Of a DNA stretch of 64,000 nucleotides, positions 1 to 13,100 are shown in pieces; position 1 is the first letter of the stretch; the number at the start of each line of letters is the position of its first letter. A model generated the notes under the pieces. That model saw nothing but the letters and a program-made list of their open reading frames with translations, was not told the origin of the DNA and made no database searches. The stretch is taken from assembly GCA_935421135.1 (NCBI GenBank), contig OW285191.1, forward strand, positions 13,891,700-13,955,699, in the 5' to 3' direction. The position numbers and the translations under genes are program-made. The stretch comes from Bugulina stolonifera (Eukaryota > Bryozoa > Gymnolaemata > Cheilostomatida > Bugulidae).

Positions 1-1853
1 GACTTCTGGGTATTTAGGTAAAGTTTAGCAGTCTTCTGCTATTTGATGTGATAAAATATGTAATATGTGGTACAATTTTGATAAATGAACAGCATAATAA
101 AGTGTAAAGAAACAAATGGTGCAGAGCCAACCATTACATGTTTGCTGTTGGTCTGCTGCTTTATAACTGAATTTGTATAGTTGTATTTTGTAGAATATTA
201 AAATAGCTACATGTAAATCTGCGGTAGAGAAAGTTATTTTTGTGGCACTTGGGCAGTATTGTGGAAGTGATTTCCATCTAGAGAGGGGAGTTCACTTTCC
301 CAAATAAACATTCCTTTGTCCCTTCATAAACAGATGATTTCCTTATGCAAATATTGTGGACAAATGACTTAGTGGCAAAAGGTCAGTGAGATTTTAACTA
401 AACTAAAGGCTAAAGAATCTTACAGTATGAATATATTCCAATACATCCTAGGGATGGATTGTTTGACATAATATATTTGCTTAAAATTATCTAAATAAAT
501 ACCGTGAATCGCAAGGTGTGGTGTGATAGAATTATAACAACATTTGCAGCCTGTTTAATAAGTAATGAACAGTTTAATGCTGTTAGATCTAGAAAATAGT
601 CGTTCTGGCTATTGTTACATTTGCTTCCTTACTTTTATTTAGACCCTGTTAATACCTGGTATTAAACACTCTCTGTGATAGTTTTCTGCAGCTTTGCAGG
701 TTCTCTCTTACTCATGAATATTAGTGGAGATGTACCTACCTCATTTTTTACAACTACCGTTTTAACAATTTTTAAGGTGGGATTTTGTATTCCTACACTA
801 CAACTCCCTTTTTTTCTTCTTTTTTTCTGATAAATATATACTGAGATATGGCATTAATATTCACATCCCTAGTATGATAAAATTATCTCCATATGCAGCG
901 GTGTACTTATAGGATATACATATACACTATGATAGGATGCCTATGTGAGCAAGCATGTATAGGTATTAATCGGCATGTCGGTTATACACAGAGGTATGGG
1001 TAGTTGTTATAGCATCGCTATTTGGGTTTAATGGAGACCTTTAGGATATCCATTCATCCACTAGTTATGTTATACTCAAAGGTATGGGGATTTGTTATAG
1101 CATAGCTATAGCAATTTATATGGGTTGCTAGGATGGGGTTGCAATTTATGCAGATTGCAATGTTATTGTGCTAATTAGCCCAGTTTCTTGAGTCACTGAT
1201 GATAGATTATCTAACTTTTATTAATAACCATAACACCGTGAAATCTAGAACAAGGATATAGATAATACGTAATACAGCCTACTTCTAGAGTACATCATGT
1301 TAAAACATAAAATGTAGTACATGTATACGTGCATATAGACTATGATATGAATGGCAATAAGCAATAATAGCTTCTAGATTATGTTAATACAAGCAGAATT
1401 ATTTGTATGCAAAATTAAGGAAAATATACTAATATATATTGGCAAACATAACTTCGCTATCTGTAAGCTAATCAACACACTCTTTAGTCTTTAACACTTA
1501 TTTAAATACTATAGTTCTCGATAACTGAAACTATAACATAATGAGTTGTTGGGCAGCAGTCAGGGACCTCTACCACTGACTGTACAGTCCGAACTGAACT
1601 TTGGCTGGCTGTGATATCCCAGACAGACAACAAGGACCCATTGTGAACCTGGATACATCACACCCCCTCAGTCTGTCCCATAGCTTCCACCCCAGACCCC
1701 TTTTGGCATCTCTCTTATTAATAGTTAATAAGCATTTAATAGTTATTGGCATTCTTGTGTCTAGTTCTGTTTAGGTCATTATTTTATCAAAATGGACAGG
1801 TCTTTTTTTGTGAGAGTGATTCTTTACAATAGCTATATGGGTTAATGAGACCT
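1..1853. other. gene-free AT-rich stretch with a degenerate repeat copy
   Basis: I see no convincing exon here. At about 1010-1070 a block resembles 1825-1880, the 3' end of the neighbouring retroelement-like relic (shared words include GTTTAATGGAGACC versus GTTAATGAGACC, then CATCCACTA in both), so it is probably an older fragment of the same element. Confidence 0.4.
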
Positions 1854-2741
1854 CTAGGGTACCCACTCATCCACTATTTTGAACTCTTCTTCAAAAGTAT
1901 ACTTGTTTTGTTTGTCTGGTTCATCCTCTAAGGCTTCTTTCACAGCCTTCAAATACTCCTCTATTTCCTTTTTCTTTTTTTCAGCAAAGTCTTTCAAGAG
2001 ACGTAATCTGTGGTCTCTCTTGGCGAGGATCTGCCTGAGTCGTTTCGAGGTATTGGTAGTGGTGGTATTGGAGGATGATGGTGTTGGTATCTCTGGGCTT
2101 GGCAGAGACGTTCTCGGTGCCGTATTGGAAATAGCGCTTTGTATTTTCTGGAGAGGTTTAAACTCTAGTGGACTTTGAGAGGTTCTACTTTTCCCATGGT
2201 GGCAAGAAATATTCCCTCTTCTAAAGGGATCACTGTTGTCCTTTGTATAATCGAGCAGTCTCCTTTAGATGGGCCTACGCTCGCTATCTGTAGGGTGTAT
2301 TCCGTTCCTCAACCTTGACGCATCTACATGTATCTTATAGCCTTCTGAAGAATATATGAAAAATCCTGGACACTGTATTGGGTGTGTCCCCCTGATTAAG
2401 GGACCGGATTAAGTAGTTGAGGTCTGCATAAATCTTGCATGTTTCTTGGGAGGCCCCGCCATTGGGTAAATTGGAAGGATTACCACCGGGGGTGCTAAGA
2501 CAGTCTTTACCTCAAGCCTTCTTTTGTAAGTTTCCAGTTTCTCTAGGTCTATGGCTGTGTCGCCCTTATGGTGTAAATCTGGGATTTCAGACTGGATCAT
2601 TAGCAGGTTCCTGTAGTGGCTTACAATGTCACGGAGGCTAGCTCCTGGAAGGCACATCACTTGGATGGAGCCCTCCTTTGTCCTCCAGTTCCTCACAATC
2701 GAATTCCCGATGATGATAGTGTTTTCAGCCATCTGTAACAC
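1854..2741 (-). pseudogene. decayed retroelement-like ORF: SGNH hydrolase plus coiled coil
   Basis: Reading the minus strand, the relic begins MAENTIIIGNSIVRNW, which resembles block I of the SGNH/esterase fold (the usual GDS is GNS here). It continues through APPVVILPIYPMAGPP and a late GIHPTDSERR that fits the catalytic Asp/His block. The frame changes at least twice between 2500 and 2350, and a TAA lies near 2275, so it is broken. The last part (about 2180-1854) is a proline/threonine linker followed by a Lys/Glu-rich coiled coil ending DEWVP-stop. Esterase domains of this kind occur in ORF1 of CR1-like LINEs and in other animal retroelements; which family this is remains unknown. A preceding minus-strand segment (2835-3240) ends in TTRSGRVIKPNPTY, a tail like that of some pol proteins. 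Confidence 0.5.
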
Positions 2742-2834
2742 AAAATATTTGGTTATATTTACATGTATAATGAATGGAGTCCTATATACTTTATAGTTAA
2801 ACTATATCTAATCCCTGACGAAATTCTAGTATGT

Positions 2835-3260
2835 AGGATTGGGTTTAATGACTCGGCCACTTCTTGTTGTTTTGGGGACCAGCTCTAGGTGGTTGTCTGA
2901 GGGGTTCTCATGCTCGTCACTGACTTCTCTTTTCCTATGCCAGGTCGTTCTTCAATTCCTGCACTACAATAATAAATCTGAAATTTTAAAAATAAAGCAC
3001 TGGCAGGCCTATGGATTTGAAAAAAAGTATGGTAGATATTAGATCTATGGAAGCTCTGTAAATCCTTGTCTTTACAAGTTGACAACTGGTGCTACACATG
3101 TGTAACTCTTTCACAAAATCTAGACCTGTGCCTTGAAACTACCTCTTCCCTGTCCTCTACTGGCAACTGACTGGTCATTGTCCCTGGTTCGGTTGGAAAT
3201 TCTGGCAGAGTTATATTGCCATCTAGAGCGCCGTAGATAATTTCCATGATTTCTTCTACA
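2835..3260 (-). pseudogene. possible retroelement fragment with RSGRVIKP tail
   Basis: Two coding-looking pieces lie on the minus strand. One, at about 3110-3255, starts MEIIYGALDGNITLPEF and ends in a donor-like GAAGAG|GTAGTT. The other, at about 2840-2950, ends KTTRSGRVIKPNPTY-stop. I could not join them in a single open frame. A basic RSGRV-x-KP-x-x-Y ending is common at the C terminus of retroelement polyproteins. It probably belongs to the same repeat cluster as the SGNH relic that follows it. Confidence 0.3.
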
Positions 3261-3481
3261 TATTTTGTAAAGTATTACCATGTTATTACCTGCTATTTAT
3301 AAGTAGTCAAAACTGTTTAAGGTTAAGGTTAAGGTGATTGGTAGTTCTGAACTAGGCTCTTCATCTACAAGCCTTTGTTGCTAAATCATTAAAATACATC
3401 ATTATAATACTGTTTAAATATGGCGTACATAAGGTTGAATACTGTTAAATGACACCAGACTTGAGCACTTCGTGATTGCTA

Positions 3482-4035
3482 CTATATCTGTTGACACCCA
3501 GCTTTGATGGGAACAGCTTTCTCCTTCTTGTACTTCAGGTACTCGACAAAGTACCTAGGCTGATTGCCAGCTGTAACTAGTTGATCTCTCAAGCAGTTGT
3601 GGTTGTAATGGATAGCAGCCAACCAAGACTTGGCACACGTAGATTGTCTAGTAACAACAAACATGGTAATGGCATTGATGACATTTTTAAAGATATACTA
3701 TAGATCAAGGATCTGGCAACTGTTATAATAAGATTGGATTCAATCAAACATGTGTAATTTGTGATGCCAGTATTCTGTAGGTGATCAAAGTGGGGTGATA
3801 TTATGCAATGCTTCAAACAACCATTTAATACCATTGAAGGAACAACCAAAAATGGGTCACAACAATGTCCACTAACTAATGTGACACCTTCACTGCATTT
3901 GGGCATAGCATTCATCTCAAGCAAAGTAATATTCATGTAGTCATACTTTGCATTCATCCCTTGAAAACCAAAACTGAGATGTTTTGGAGCAAAGGATACG
4001 ACTCTATCCTTGGATGTTTGGCCGACTGGAGACAT
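3482..4035 (-). pseudogene. possible DNA-transposase relic
   Basis: An open minus-strand segment contains SFAPKHLSFGFQGMNAK, and a second, downstream one contains SWLAAIHYNHN followed by a Lys-rich tail ending at a stop near 3482. The order 'APKR-x-x-FSYQGM' then 'LAxxxHNHN' is what I recall from a large uncharacterised animal transposase-like family. The two parts are in different frames with unrelated sequence between, so the copy is either spliced or broken. The family assignment is tentative. Confidence 0.3.
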
Positions 4036-5803
4036 CCGACTTGTCCAAAACTTTTTAGCATATTTCTTAAATCATATGAGGTTTGCGGGTAGTGTTGTGT
4101 GATTAAAGAATTATTACTTACCTAGCATCGCCAGCTAATAAGCTAGAGACGATAGCTTGCTGCTCACTGCTGGCTTGTTTCACAGGTCTGCCGTTTCACA
4201 CGTCTGCGAGCTGCAGCTGCTGTCTCGTGTGACGATAGCCGTTTAACAGAAATCGATTCAGGTAGGATGGTAGGAATAGCGGTCGACTTCAGTCTAGCAC
4301 TATTCAAAAATCAATCCAATTTCAAGTACAGTAGACAATACACAATAATTAACTGTGATAATATTTTGTTTAAAGGCTGAGCAGTTACAAAAAAGATCTC
4401 CCAGTTAAGTGCAGTAAAGGCAGTCAACAGTAGTGGCAGTAGAAATAACGTGAAAACAATAGATTGAACACCTAGATTTTCTACTGCTATGACATTTCAC
4501 TTTGAACTAAAGTAATAATAATAGCCATGTGCTAGATGTACTCAGTTGGGAGAAGGTGGTGATTAGCTATAAAAACTTCAACTCACCAGCAATCATACCA
4601 AAATACATAGCAAGTGTGCATATCTCATTTGGTATATAGAAACCATTGTACAGTCAGTTCAGTTATTTGTTACTTGTTACTAGTTGTTTCATATAACAGT
4701 GATGGACACAGATACTCATCCAAATAAAAATGTAAGGCAAACACATAGATGTGACAGTGCAGAGACCCTACAGTCCTACAGTTTTTAACACATGCAAGAG
4801 TGATCATTATTTGAGAGCCGAAATATACATTTTAAATTAACTCTTCTCGGCATAATCTCCATCTTCGCAATGCTTTGAGCACACATCGACATAAGTGGTT
4901 CCATTAGCAAAATCTTTTCGAGTAGACTTGATAAAACTACTCTATTAGTTGTGGCGCTGCAGAGATTTGCTTAATGGTGGAATTCTGTGTAGGTGAACAC
5001 AATCCTTCACCTTGAGCTGGTACGCTACTGCACCCCCCTACAATGCATCAGGCTGGCATATCTAAAAATGAAAGACAACAAGGAAATTGAATAGAAACAC
5101 AATTAAAAGAATTAATAGCCCTCTAAATATTAGGGGCCTATTACGTAGACTAAGTGCAAATTACAATCAAAATATAAAGTAACTTCCTGACTATGAATGC
5201 ACATTCAAATTGACACTTAGTGCCACTAACTAACACACAAAATTACAATTTACATGTGTAATGGATTTTGGTAAGGAAAGTATCCCACTGTGTTCCCGAC
5301 AACTCCCTAGAGTTGTGTGAACACTCGGCAACGGCCGTCGCTGTATATTATTGTAACATACCTTGTGCAGAACTTAGATCAGATTCTTTGTAGCGTGGTA
5401 GAAAGTATATTTAAAGTTCCAATGTAAAAATTGTATAAGAGCAAAGATTACAGCAGTAGACTAGAATGAATTATAATGCTAAGTATAATAGAAATCGCAC
5501 ACCTTATATACTTGTGTTTGATTTTAGACGCACCAATAAGAAGTAGAAGTAGTTCCGACGGAAGGCCGGAGACCAATCATAGAAAAGATTGCACCATAAC
5601 GGCAAAGAATGACTTAACAATGATGCAATATCAGCCGTCGGAAATACAATTAATGTACACTTGCGAAATATGTATAATATGTAGATAAACCATGTCAGCA
5701 AGGGAAGTTACCTGCTCAATGCTATAGACGACACAATAAAATATATATATATGGAATATAGTATAAAAACAGTCTTATTACTTATTCGAAACTTGGGACT
5801 GTA
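4036..5803. other. intergenic, no supported gene
   Basis: Near 4130-4250 the minus strand has a short coding-looking piece ending GDA just before a good donor (G|GTAAGTAA), possibly an upstream exon of the transposase relic. I see nothing else supportable. Confidence 0.3.
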
Positions 5804-5901
5804 TCAATGAATGTACACACGCTGTTTTACGAATATAAATAAAATATATGAGACTAAATAGTAGAGTAATATAATGTCTGGAGATGATGACCATCACACA
5901 T
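5804..5901. repeat. 98-bp direct repeat, left copy
   Basis: This block starts TCAATGAATGTACACACGC and ends GATGATGACCATCACACAT. It is nearly identical to 7816-7913 (a handful of substitutions, same length). The two copies bracket the zinc-finger ORF and could be terminal repeats of one element. Confidence 0.75.
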
Positions 5902-6045
5902 CCCCTCCATTGAAGGCACCAGGCTTCAATTAAAATTGTTAATAATATATAATAAGTGTACTTAGCGGGTGCAGTGTACGGCCTGGAGGTGCTGATCCTT
6001 TTCAGCCCGTAGACGTTTGATTTCTTGATTAAGACTCCTCCTGAG

Positions 6046-7503
6046 TCATTGAGGGATGGATCTTCTGTACTCCTTCATCTGGTCGATTTGGTCATCAAGT
6101 TTCCGGATATATCTTAGGTGGGTCTTTCTCACTTTCCTGGTACGCGATCCCCTGCTCCGTGACATGAATTTCAGGTTCAGGAACTCTTCCAGAGGATCGC
6201 GGGCGTGTACCTCCTGTACTCTCAGACTTGGGGCAGTTTGGGTAGTCCATTTCCTCTCACCGGGTCTATCCTCTGGGTCAGACGGGGGGGGGGGGATCAC
6301 TGGTGACCTCCATGGGGGGGGGGGGGGGGGTCGGAGATTGGCTTTGGGGTTGGACTCTGTCTGACGGAGGAACTGGCTGTCACACTGGGGGTTTCCACGG
6401 CTTCGGCTGTAGCCTCTTCTGATTCTGCTGGAGGCAACAAGTTGACACCACTGGTACTGGACGACCCTTCAGACGGGGGCACTTCGGCTGGTGTAGTGAT
6501 CCGCTTCTTGTGCCCAGTCTTCACCACCGTCACCGTCTGCGTTGTACTTCCTTGGGTCTGCTGTCTGCCCAGTTCTACTAACGTAGGGATGGCCGGGGCC
6601 ACAGTCTCAGGTTGAGAGGCTAACTTTTCTGCACCCATCACACATGGCACGGGCACTATCCATCGCCCGGCCGGCCACTTCATCTGACTCCGGAAAGCAG
6701 TGAAATTCTCCGCATCCACCTCATATGTCTTCTTGAAGCCACATTTGTTGGTTCGTCTGTGCAGGTGGTTGTAGATGCTATCTCTGGAGGCACTGGAGAA
6801 TCCACACTGGCAGAAGCACATAATAAAGTGTTGTGCTACATGCACCTTGACCCGTCTCTCTGTGCCGGGGAACTTGCAAATGAGACAAGTGCTATCCTGC
6901 CTCGTCCCAGCCACACAGGCTGCAATGTGCGCCAATGTCTGTTCACCCACCCACTGGGTCCTCTCACTATCGGCCACCGGCTCCAACCTCTCTAGGTTAA
7001 CTCACACCTCTGATACTCCAACAGCCTGATCCCCTGTAACAGATGGGTTTATTACTGTTGGCTTATGATGCATTATGCCGTCTCCTGCAGACGGGCCAAC
7101 CTCCCGTGTCTGCTCTGCCAAGACCTCACTGGCCCGCACAGCACGGGACCCGGCTGGCTGGTCTGACAGGACCACCGGGGGCTCTGACACCTGAGCATTG
7201 GTGTCCCCCCGACCTACTCCACCTTCATCAACTGTGTCTGATAGACTAACAACTGAGAAAGCCTTTCCCTCTCCAGCGGGCAGAGTGTCTTTGTTGGCAG
7301 GGCTAGCCGTCTGTGCTAGACCAACCTTAGCGTGCCCGCTAGGTACGCTCATCTTTCTGACAGACTCCTTACCAGCCGTCACACCCGGCCGCGCCGGAGA
7401 GTCTAACAACGAACATTCATGTTCAGCAGTTATGTCAAGTTCAGAACTGTCTCCGCCGTCTATTTCTCCTAAAAGTTCGTCCCATGGCCACTCACCTGAG
7501 TCC
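6046..7503 (-). pseudogene. Gag-like ORF with C2H2-type zinc finger, interrupted
   Basis: The minus-strand frame begins MDSGEWPWDELLGEID at about 7503 and runs through an acidic, Ser/Pro-rich region to a TGA at 7002-7004. It then continues in the same frame into a Cys/His cluster (CLICKF..H..H, then CFCQCGF..HLH..C) and a proline-rich linker to a stop at 6297. After C-runs on the minus strand near 6314-6330 and 6284-6292 a different frame continues for 84 residues, ending in a basic coiled coil, YIRKLDDQIDQMKEYRR. The simplest reading is one ORF of about 560 codons broken by one TGA and slippage in C-tracts (real, or an assembly error). A zinc-binding cluster with a basic C-terminal coil fits a retroelement structural protein or ORF1. 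No polymerase is visible nearby. A TATA-like TTATATAAGG lies upstream near 7710 on this strand. Confidence 0.5.
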
Positions 7504-7815
7504 ATGACGACTGATAGAAGATCCAACAGGAAAAATAGGGAAAATAAGTAAGGGAAATAAGTTAGAAAAAGTCTAAGGCAATTCAATACGTGTGGTACAG
7601 CATAAAGTTGCAGCAAAACTGAGTGGTAGCATGTGCGCTCGCGGTGCACAGCACTCTGGGTACTTGGCCCCTCCAGGTAGCGTTTTTGCACTTTTGCTGA
7701 CTTTACCTTATATAACATTATGTAAGTATCACACGGCGGGAGACTTTCGTTTCCCCAAATCGCCTCTTTTAATTGCCACTTTGACCTTGACAAAAATTGT
7801 TGCGCGCGACGGCTT

Positions 7816-7913
7816 TCAATGAATGTACACACGCTGTTTTACGAATATAGATAAAATATATGAGACTAAATGGTAGAATAACATAATGTCTGGAGATGAT
7901 GACCATCACACAT
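7816..7913. repeat. 98-bp direct repeat, right copy
   Basis: Partner of 5804-5901, in the same orientation. On the minus strand it lies upstream of the zinc-finger ORF. Confidence 0.75.
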
Positions 7914-8315
7914 GTAATGTTAGAACTTTGCATTGCTATAACACAAGGATGTCCTATCAGACTGTTTCATTTCATTGCATGGTATATCGTATAAAAGTAT
8001 GGAATTTTGCTATCAGCTGTTATTTCATCAACTGATATGGTGTAGCATTGCGTTTCTGAAGGTTATCCAATTCATGGGAAATCACACCTGCAAATTATTT
8101 TATGTGAATGCATGTCCATGGTTGGCTTTGTTCTTCACATCTTCTGACTGTAAAGGTTTGCGCATTAGGTAAGCATATCACCTACATCATGAAGGCTGTC
8201 TGTCATATTTTATTTCACTTTTTCAGTTTTTTTCTATTTCAATTGTATGACATTACCATAATGATTGATTCTCCTACTTGTTCAAAAATAATTTCTCTTT
8301 CTTTAAGTGAAAACA

Positions 8316-10116
8316 ATGGAGACAACACTTTCTACCATTCTTTTTGCTGTTGCACTCTTGGTAGTGCATGCAGTCAATGACAGAGAGTTTGAATCATTTG
8401 TTGAGAGGCACCAACATCTTATTCCCGCTGAAACCAAGGCGAGATTGTTTCGAGAGAAAAGGGCTGGCAGTAGTCAGTAAGTCTTGAAGGTTTTCCTGTG
8501 GTGTCAGAACAATTTTAGTTATCATAATTTTGCTACAGCAACACTTATAGTAAAGATAATATTAGCAACACTGTTGCTGTTTTATAACTTGTTTCATCCA
8601 CTGATTTTATTTAATCAGGCATTGGTGTTGCAAAGAGGACGTCAACAAGCCACTTAATGTTCAACGGACACGGATAGTAAATGCTTACAGGGAAGGTTAC
8701 TATCAGGTGAAAATTGGCGAAACAAAATGCAGCACATTTGGGTGGAGTAGCTGTTCGCTCTATGGTACCAGAACCCAGTGAGTTGCGTTCTTTATTCTCA
8801 TTACTAGTGTGGTAATTCAATCCACTGTGCTATATGCGATGGCATCCACCGTACATCTTTCAGTGAATTCCAATTTTGATTGTTGTTGTTGATTCCAGTC
8901 TGGTTTCATACACTTACCTCACACACTTTGACCAAGATCTTGATCGTGTGTGCAAGTCTGAGCATCTAACGTGCTGTCATGGTTATGTGCTCTTGGGTAA
9001 AGAAGGAGGAAATAACTGTTTTGGTGAGTCAATCATGGTTGCCTTCACTGCCGGTTTGCTGATATTCTGGCACCCATGTTATAGATTTTATGTGCAATAG
9101 TGCAGCCATTGTTGCCCATTTTCTTCCATAGGATGTGAACTTTATAGTTGCTCATGAACTAATAAGCTTTTGTGCTTTTAAAGGATCAGTGTCACCGTTT
9201 TTGTTTACATTTTGAGACACCCATGTGCTCGCTAGAGCGAACGTCATGATTGGTTACTTGAACTTTATTATAATTGGCTAACTAAATCGAATGCGCATGT
9301 ACACGTGTGGGAAAACCCATTGGGTGATCGATGGGAATCAGTTGGCTGTGGACAGAATTAGAATAAAATATAATATTTTGCTTTTGCCAAAATGAAATTA
9401 TTGTTGCAAGATGAAAATGCTATCAAGAGATGATATGATACAAGGTATATGGCAAGCACAGCAAGAATTTGCAATCATTTGATTATCATATCAAATCAAT
9501 GAAAGTAAATTAATTTTGATTTTAATTTAATTCTTAATGTCAATGTGAATGTACTATGCCAGTGTAGTTGATATTAAAAAAAGTTATTTATACATGTGGA
9601 TATAGCAATGATAATTATTGTTATTTACTTTTTGTTCACATTGGTACATAAGTAATTTGTTAAAATAACATACTAGTTACTTATGGTTAATTATTATGAA
9701 TGTAGCCTACTTTACTACACTATTTTAAACTTTACTAAAATGGATAAAATGCAAAATAAAATATTGGGATTATAATATTAACTTGATTAACTATGATTGT
9801 TGCTATCTACATATATGTAGGCCTTTATACAGCACCTAATCAAAAACTTAATTTATTGAATTTCAAAATAATTGTATTCTTTGATTGCAGCCGTAAGTAA
9901 AATAAACTTTTGATGACACTATAGTCAACTCATTTGCTTTCTCTGTTGTAATAATAATACTATGATGACTAAAATGTGTGTAATGAATGCTTCTTTTTAG
10001 CAGTTTGTCAAGACTATGACCCAGGAATGTCAAGTCCCATCAATGGCAACCTCTTAAAGTCATACTTGAGTGACGAGTATTGTACCTTGGACACTGAGTT
10101 GACTTGTTGTACATAG
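8316..10116 (+). CDS. secreted EMI-like cysteine-rich protein, isoform A (4 exons)
   Basis: Exons are 8316-8476, 8619-8777, 8899-9023 and 10001-10116; all have GT/AG borders, phases agree, and they sum to 187 codons including TAG. The ATG opens a signal peptide (METTLSTILFAVALLVVHA). A short pro-region then ends in FREKR, a furin-type RxKR site, just before the Cys-rich core. The core has WCCKED, KCSTFGWSSC, and HLTCCHGYVL followed by NNC. That spacing recalls the EMI module (Trp-Cys start, C-x-W-x-x-C, terminal CC-G-Y/W), although the N-terminal part is divergent. Exon 4 adds a Cys-rich tail, ending ELTCCT. The likely role is an extracellular-matrix or secreted signalling protein. The EMI call is moderate and the secretion call is strong. 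Confidence 0.7.
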
Positions 10117-13100
10117 GTATACATAAGGTAAGTGCATCATCAACTTTCAAGGTTCTGTCTAATCAAAAAATGTGAAGTGTTGTCGCATCAGTTCAGCAAA
10201 ACTTTCGCTGTAAACACTGCTGCATGTACATATTACTTTTCTGTACTGTGGTTTTTGGAATGTAGCCTAGCAAAATTGGTATCGATTTGATTTGTATTCA
10301 TCATTTTCAATCTATTACATTGTACCTAGCAGTTATATTCAGTTGCTTAGTGTGGTCTGATTTTAGGTACCATCTGTTGTTGTTAATGTACTTTTAAGTG
10401 ATCCAATGGTATGATAACATGTTCACATAATGTTGTAGAATAGAAACATCTATCAAGCAACATGCTTGAACTGAAGTACTTACCAACAATTCGAGCAGCC
10501 AAATCAATCGTATGGTTTGTAAAGTATTGACCGGTACCTTCAAATATTAATATTCTGCCACAATTGGAATTTTTTTCATTTTTATATGTATTAGTTGCAG
10601 TTGGCTTGATATTTCATGTATGATCTTTCAGTAAATAGAATTTCAATGAGTACAGTACATGTTGTATTTGATGCCTGTGATGGCCAATTCCATTTTGATT
10701 TTTTTCTATATTGTGCAGTTACATTGGTGATCTTTTCTATTTACTAAGTCGATTATTACTGCTTCGTTTCAAGTGACCGTAATCCACAAGCTTTAATGTT
10801 AACAAGAACTAATATTATGCACTCATGGTTATTTGCAATTAGCCGAGTGGATTTAGTTTTGTTCCAAGATGTCATTATTTTGAATTCCAAGATTACTCAT
10901 GTTTTTTGTGTTTGCAGCCATAGTAAATGGAAAATACATGCAGCTCAAAATTTATACTTTGGACTATTATATTTGATTTTACATTTATTTTGTGCTATTT
11001 TTCTTATCTTTCTTAGGCTTTAGGGAGGATTTATTTTACTAGATGAAACTGCAATTTTCCATTTGCAAAGACATGTAACTGCTGTAGTTATGAACATCAA
11101 TTTACTGATTATTTACCAATACAGTCTCTAGACAAATTTTATTGCCCTCTCCGTTTTATGACACCGAGCTGTTATTGCAAGATTAATTTAGGCCTACTAG
11201 TATACTTTTGGCAAAGTGCTGGAGACTAAAACCAATAGCCATGGAATCACGTGCACAAGTATAGATCCGCCCAACTATGATTCATATACATTTAAACAAA
11301 AATGTTTGAAATGATTCTGACTATTATTTGATTTGTCGTACTTTCTGAAAATGTAACCGTCATTCTTAGTTATTAATATGAGGACATCGAATGACTATTC
11401 AACTTCAATATCTTAAAACATTTATTGTTTATTTACGATATCTGTTTATAACAAAATACAACGATGAAAACAGCCGAATCCAGAGTAAAATACATGTGTA
11501 AAGTATTGAACATGGACAGAAATCATAATGAGATACACAGTCCATGTAGCGTGCCAGCAGAAGTTTGTTTTCAATCGTAATCACTCAGCTTGAATGCTGA
11601 GGCACTATAACGCTTCACCTTTTATAGAGTTACTTGTTGAAGAAACCTCTTGGAGTACGGGTGAACTGTACATTTGGAACGCTTCTTTTGCAATCCAATA
11701 TGTACTATCTGCAATTCAAATTTGTAGAGCATTTTATTAAGAAAAGTGGTTGTGACCCTCGAAGAGAACACATCAATAGTTAGTGGCAATGTAGTTTTGG
11801 TTGGGTTCAACTCTCACAGCAGAATTTCCCACCCTGTTGAATAGATGATGCTGAAGTACTAGTACTGATAATCAAGTTAATGTACATAACATATTACTGC
11901 TACAACACTTACCTATGCTTTTTCCAACATTGGAGATAAAGATGATATGGTGCAAGCTGGAGAATAGATGAATTAGAATTTCTACACCAGTGTCTGGTCG
12001 CATGGAATTGGTCTAGCTTTGTTCCCGTTCGTTCATACAGCTTTGGCATCTCACTGTGCTAAATAATAATGATAATAATATAATATTCATGGCGCCAAAC
12101 ACAATTCTTTAATGTGGCTGCCCGATAGCAGAGCTAGTCGAATGGGTCTCCACGGCTCCTAGAGCTGAATATTATTATAGTTCGATATGGCACAGAAGGA
12201 AGACTTTCGGAATGAAAACCTAAATCACATGGGTTGTCAGTTTTATTAGCTAAAGCATGTGTGTTTCACATTTTGCAAGAATAAACTGATGAAATTTACC
12301 TCAATGAGTTTATAAGTTTATGCATAAGTTAAATTCAAGAAGACGGTTTTAATGCTACCTTGTAACGAGCCTTGTCGCTACATAATAAATTATAAACACC
12401 TACCAGTATAAAGAACTGGATGTAGAAATTGAGGTTGGCATTCGATTTAAATATTCTTCATCAAAGGTGAGTGTGTGTCTTTACCCTGCTCACCAGATCA
12501 TTCCTTCTTTCCAACAAACAGTCGAGTTCAACTATGTCTTTATCAATGTCAGGAAAGTTACTTGCTGACAGTATTGGAACTAGCCTGTAATCAACACAGT
12601 GAGTACATCATAAGATACAAATACGATAAAAACATAAAATGCTTTAGAAATAAAACTTGGCTGTTTTAAACGAAAAGAAACTTTGACCATGCAAACATAC
12701 ATAAAAGTACACCAGGTTAGCTCAGCTGCATTAGATAAGGGTGAGTTTGTGTCTAATGAAGTTAGCATCAGTCCCACCAATCTTTTAGATTTAGCCTGGG
12801 AAAAAGGGGGGGGGGGGCTTGAAAGAGTGAATAAACTAAATACAGTAATACAAATATCTTGGATAGACCAGATCAGTCAATTGATTATTTTAGAAATAAA
12901 CTTTATGATGGAATTATTGTTTGCATTTTCGCAGGATATGTATATTGTAAATTCAAAATTATATTTGAATATGTACATTGTAGATGATTTAATACAACAA
13001 TACAATAACTTCACATTTTTACAAAGTTCATTGTGACCGATTGTCAAAACTAAATTTAATACTAACTGAAATTTAGTTTCACCAGTATTGTAATATAAAT

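Noticed and set aside
9891..9892. A 2-nt microexon (CAG|CC|GTAAGT) in intron 3 of the EMI-like gene
   Set aside because: Including it would break the frame of both downstream alternative exons.
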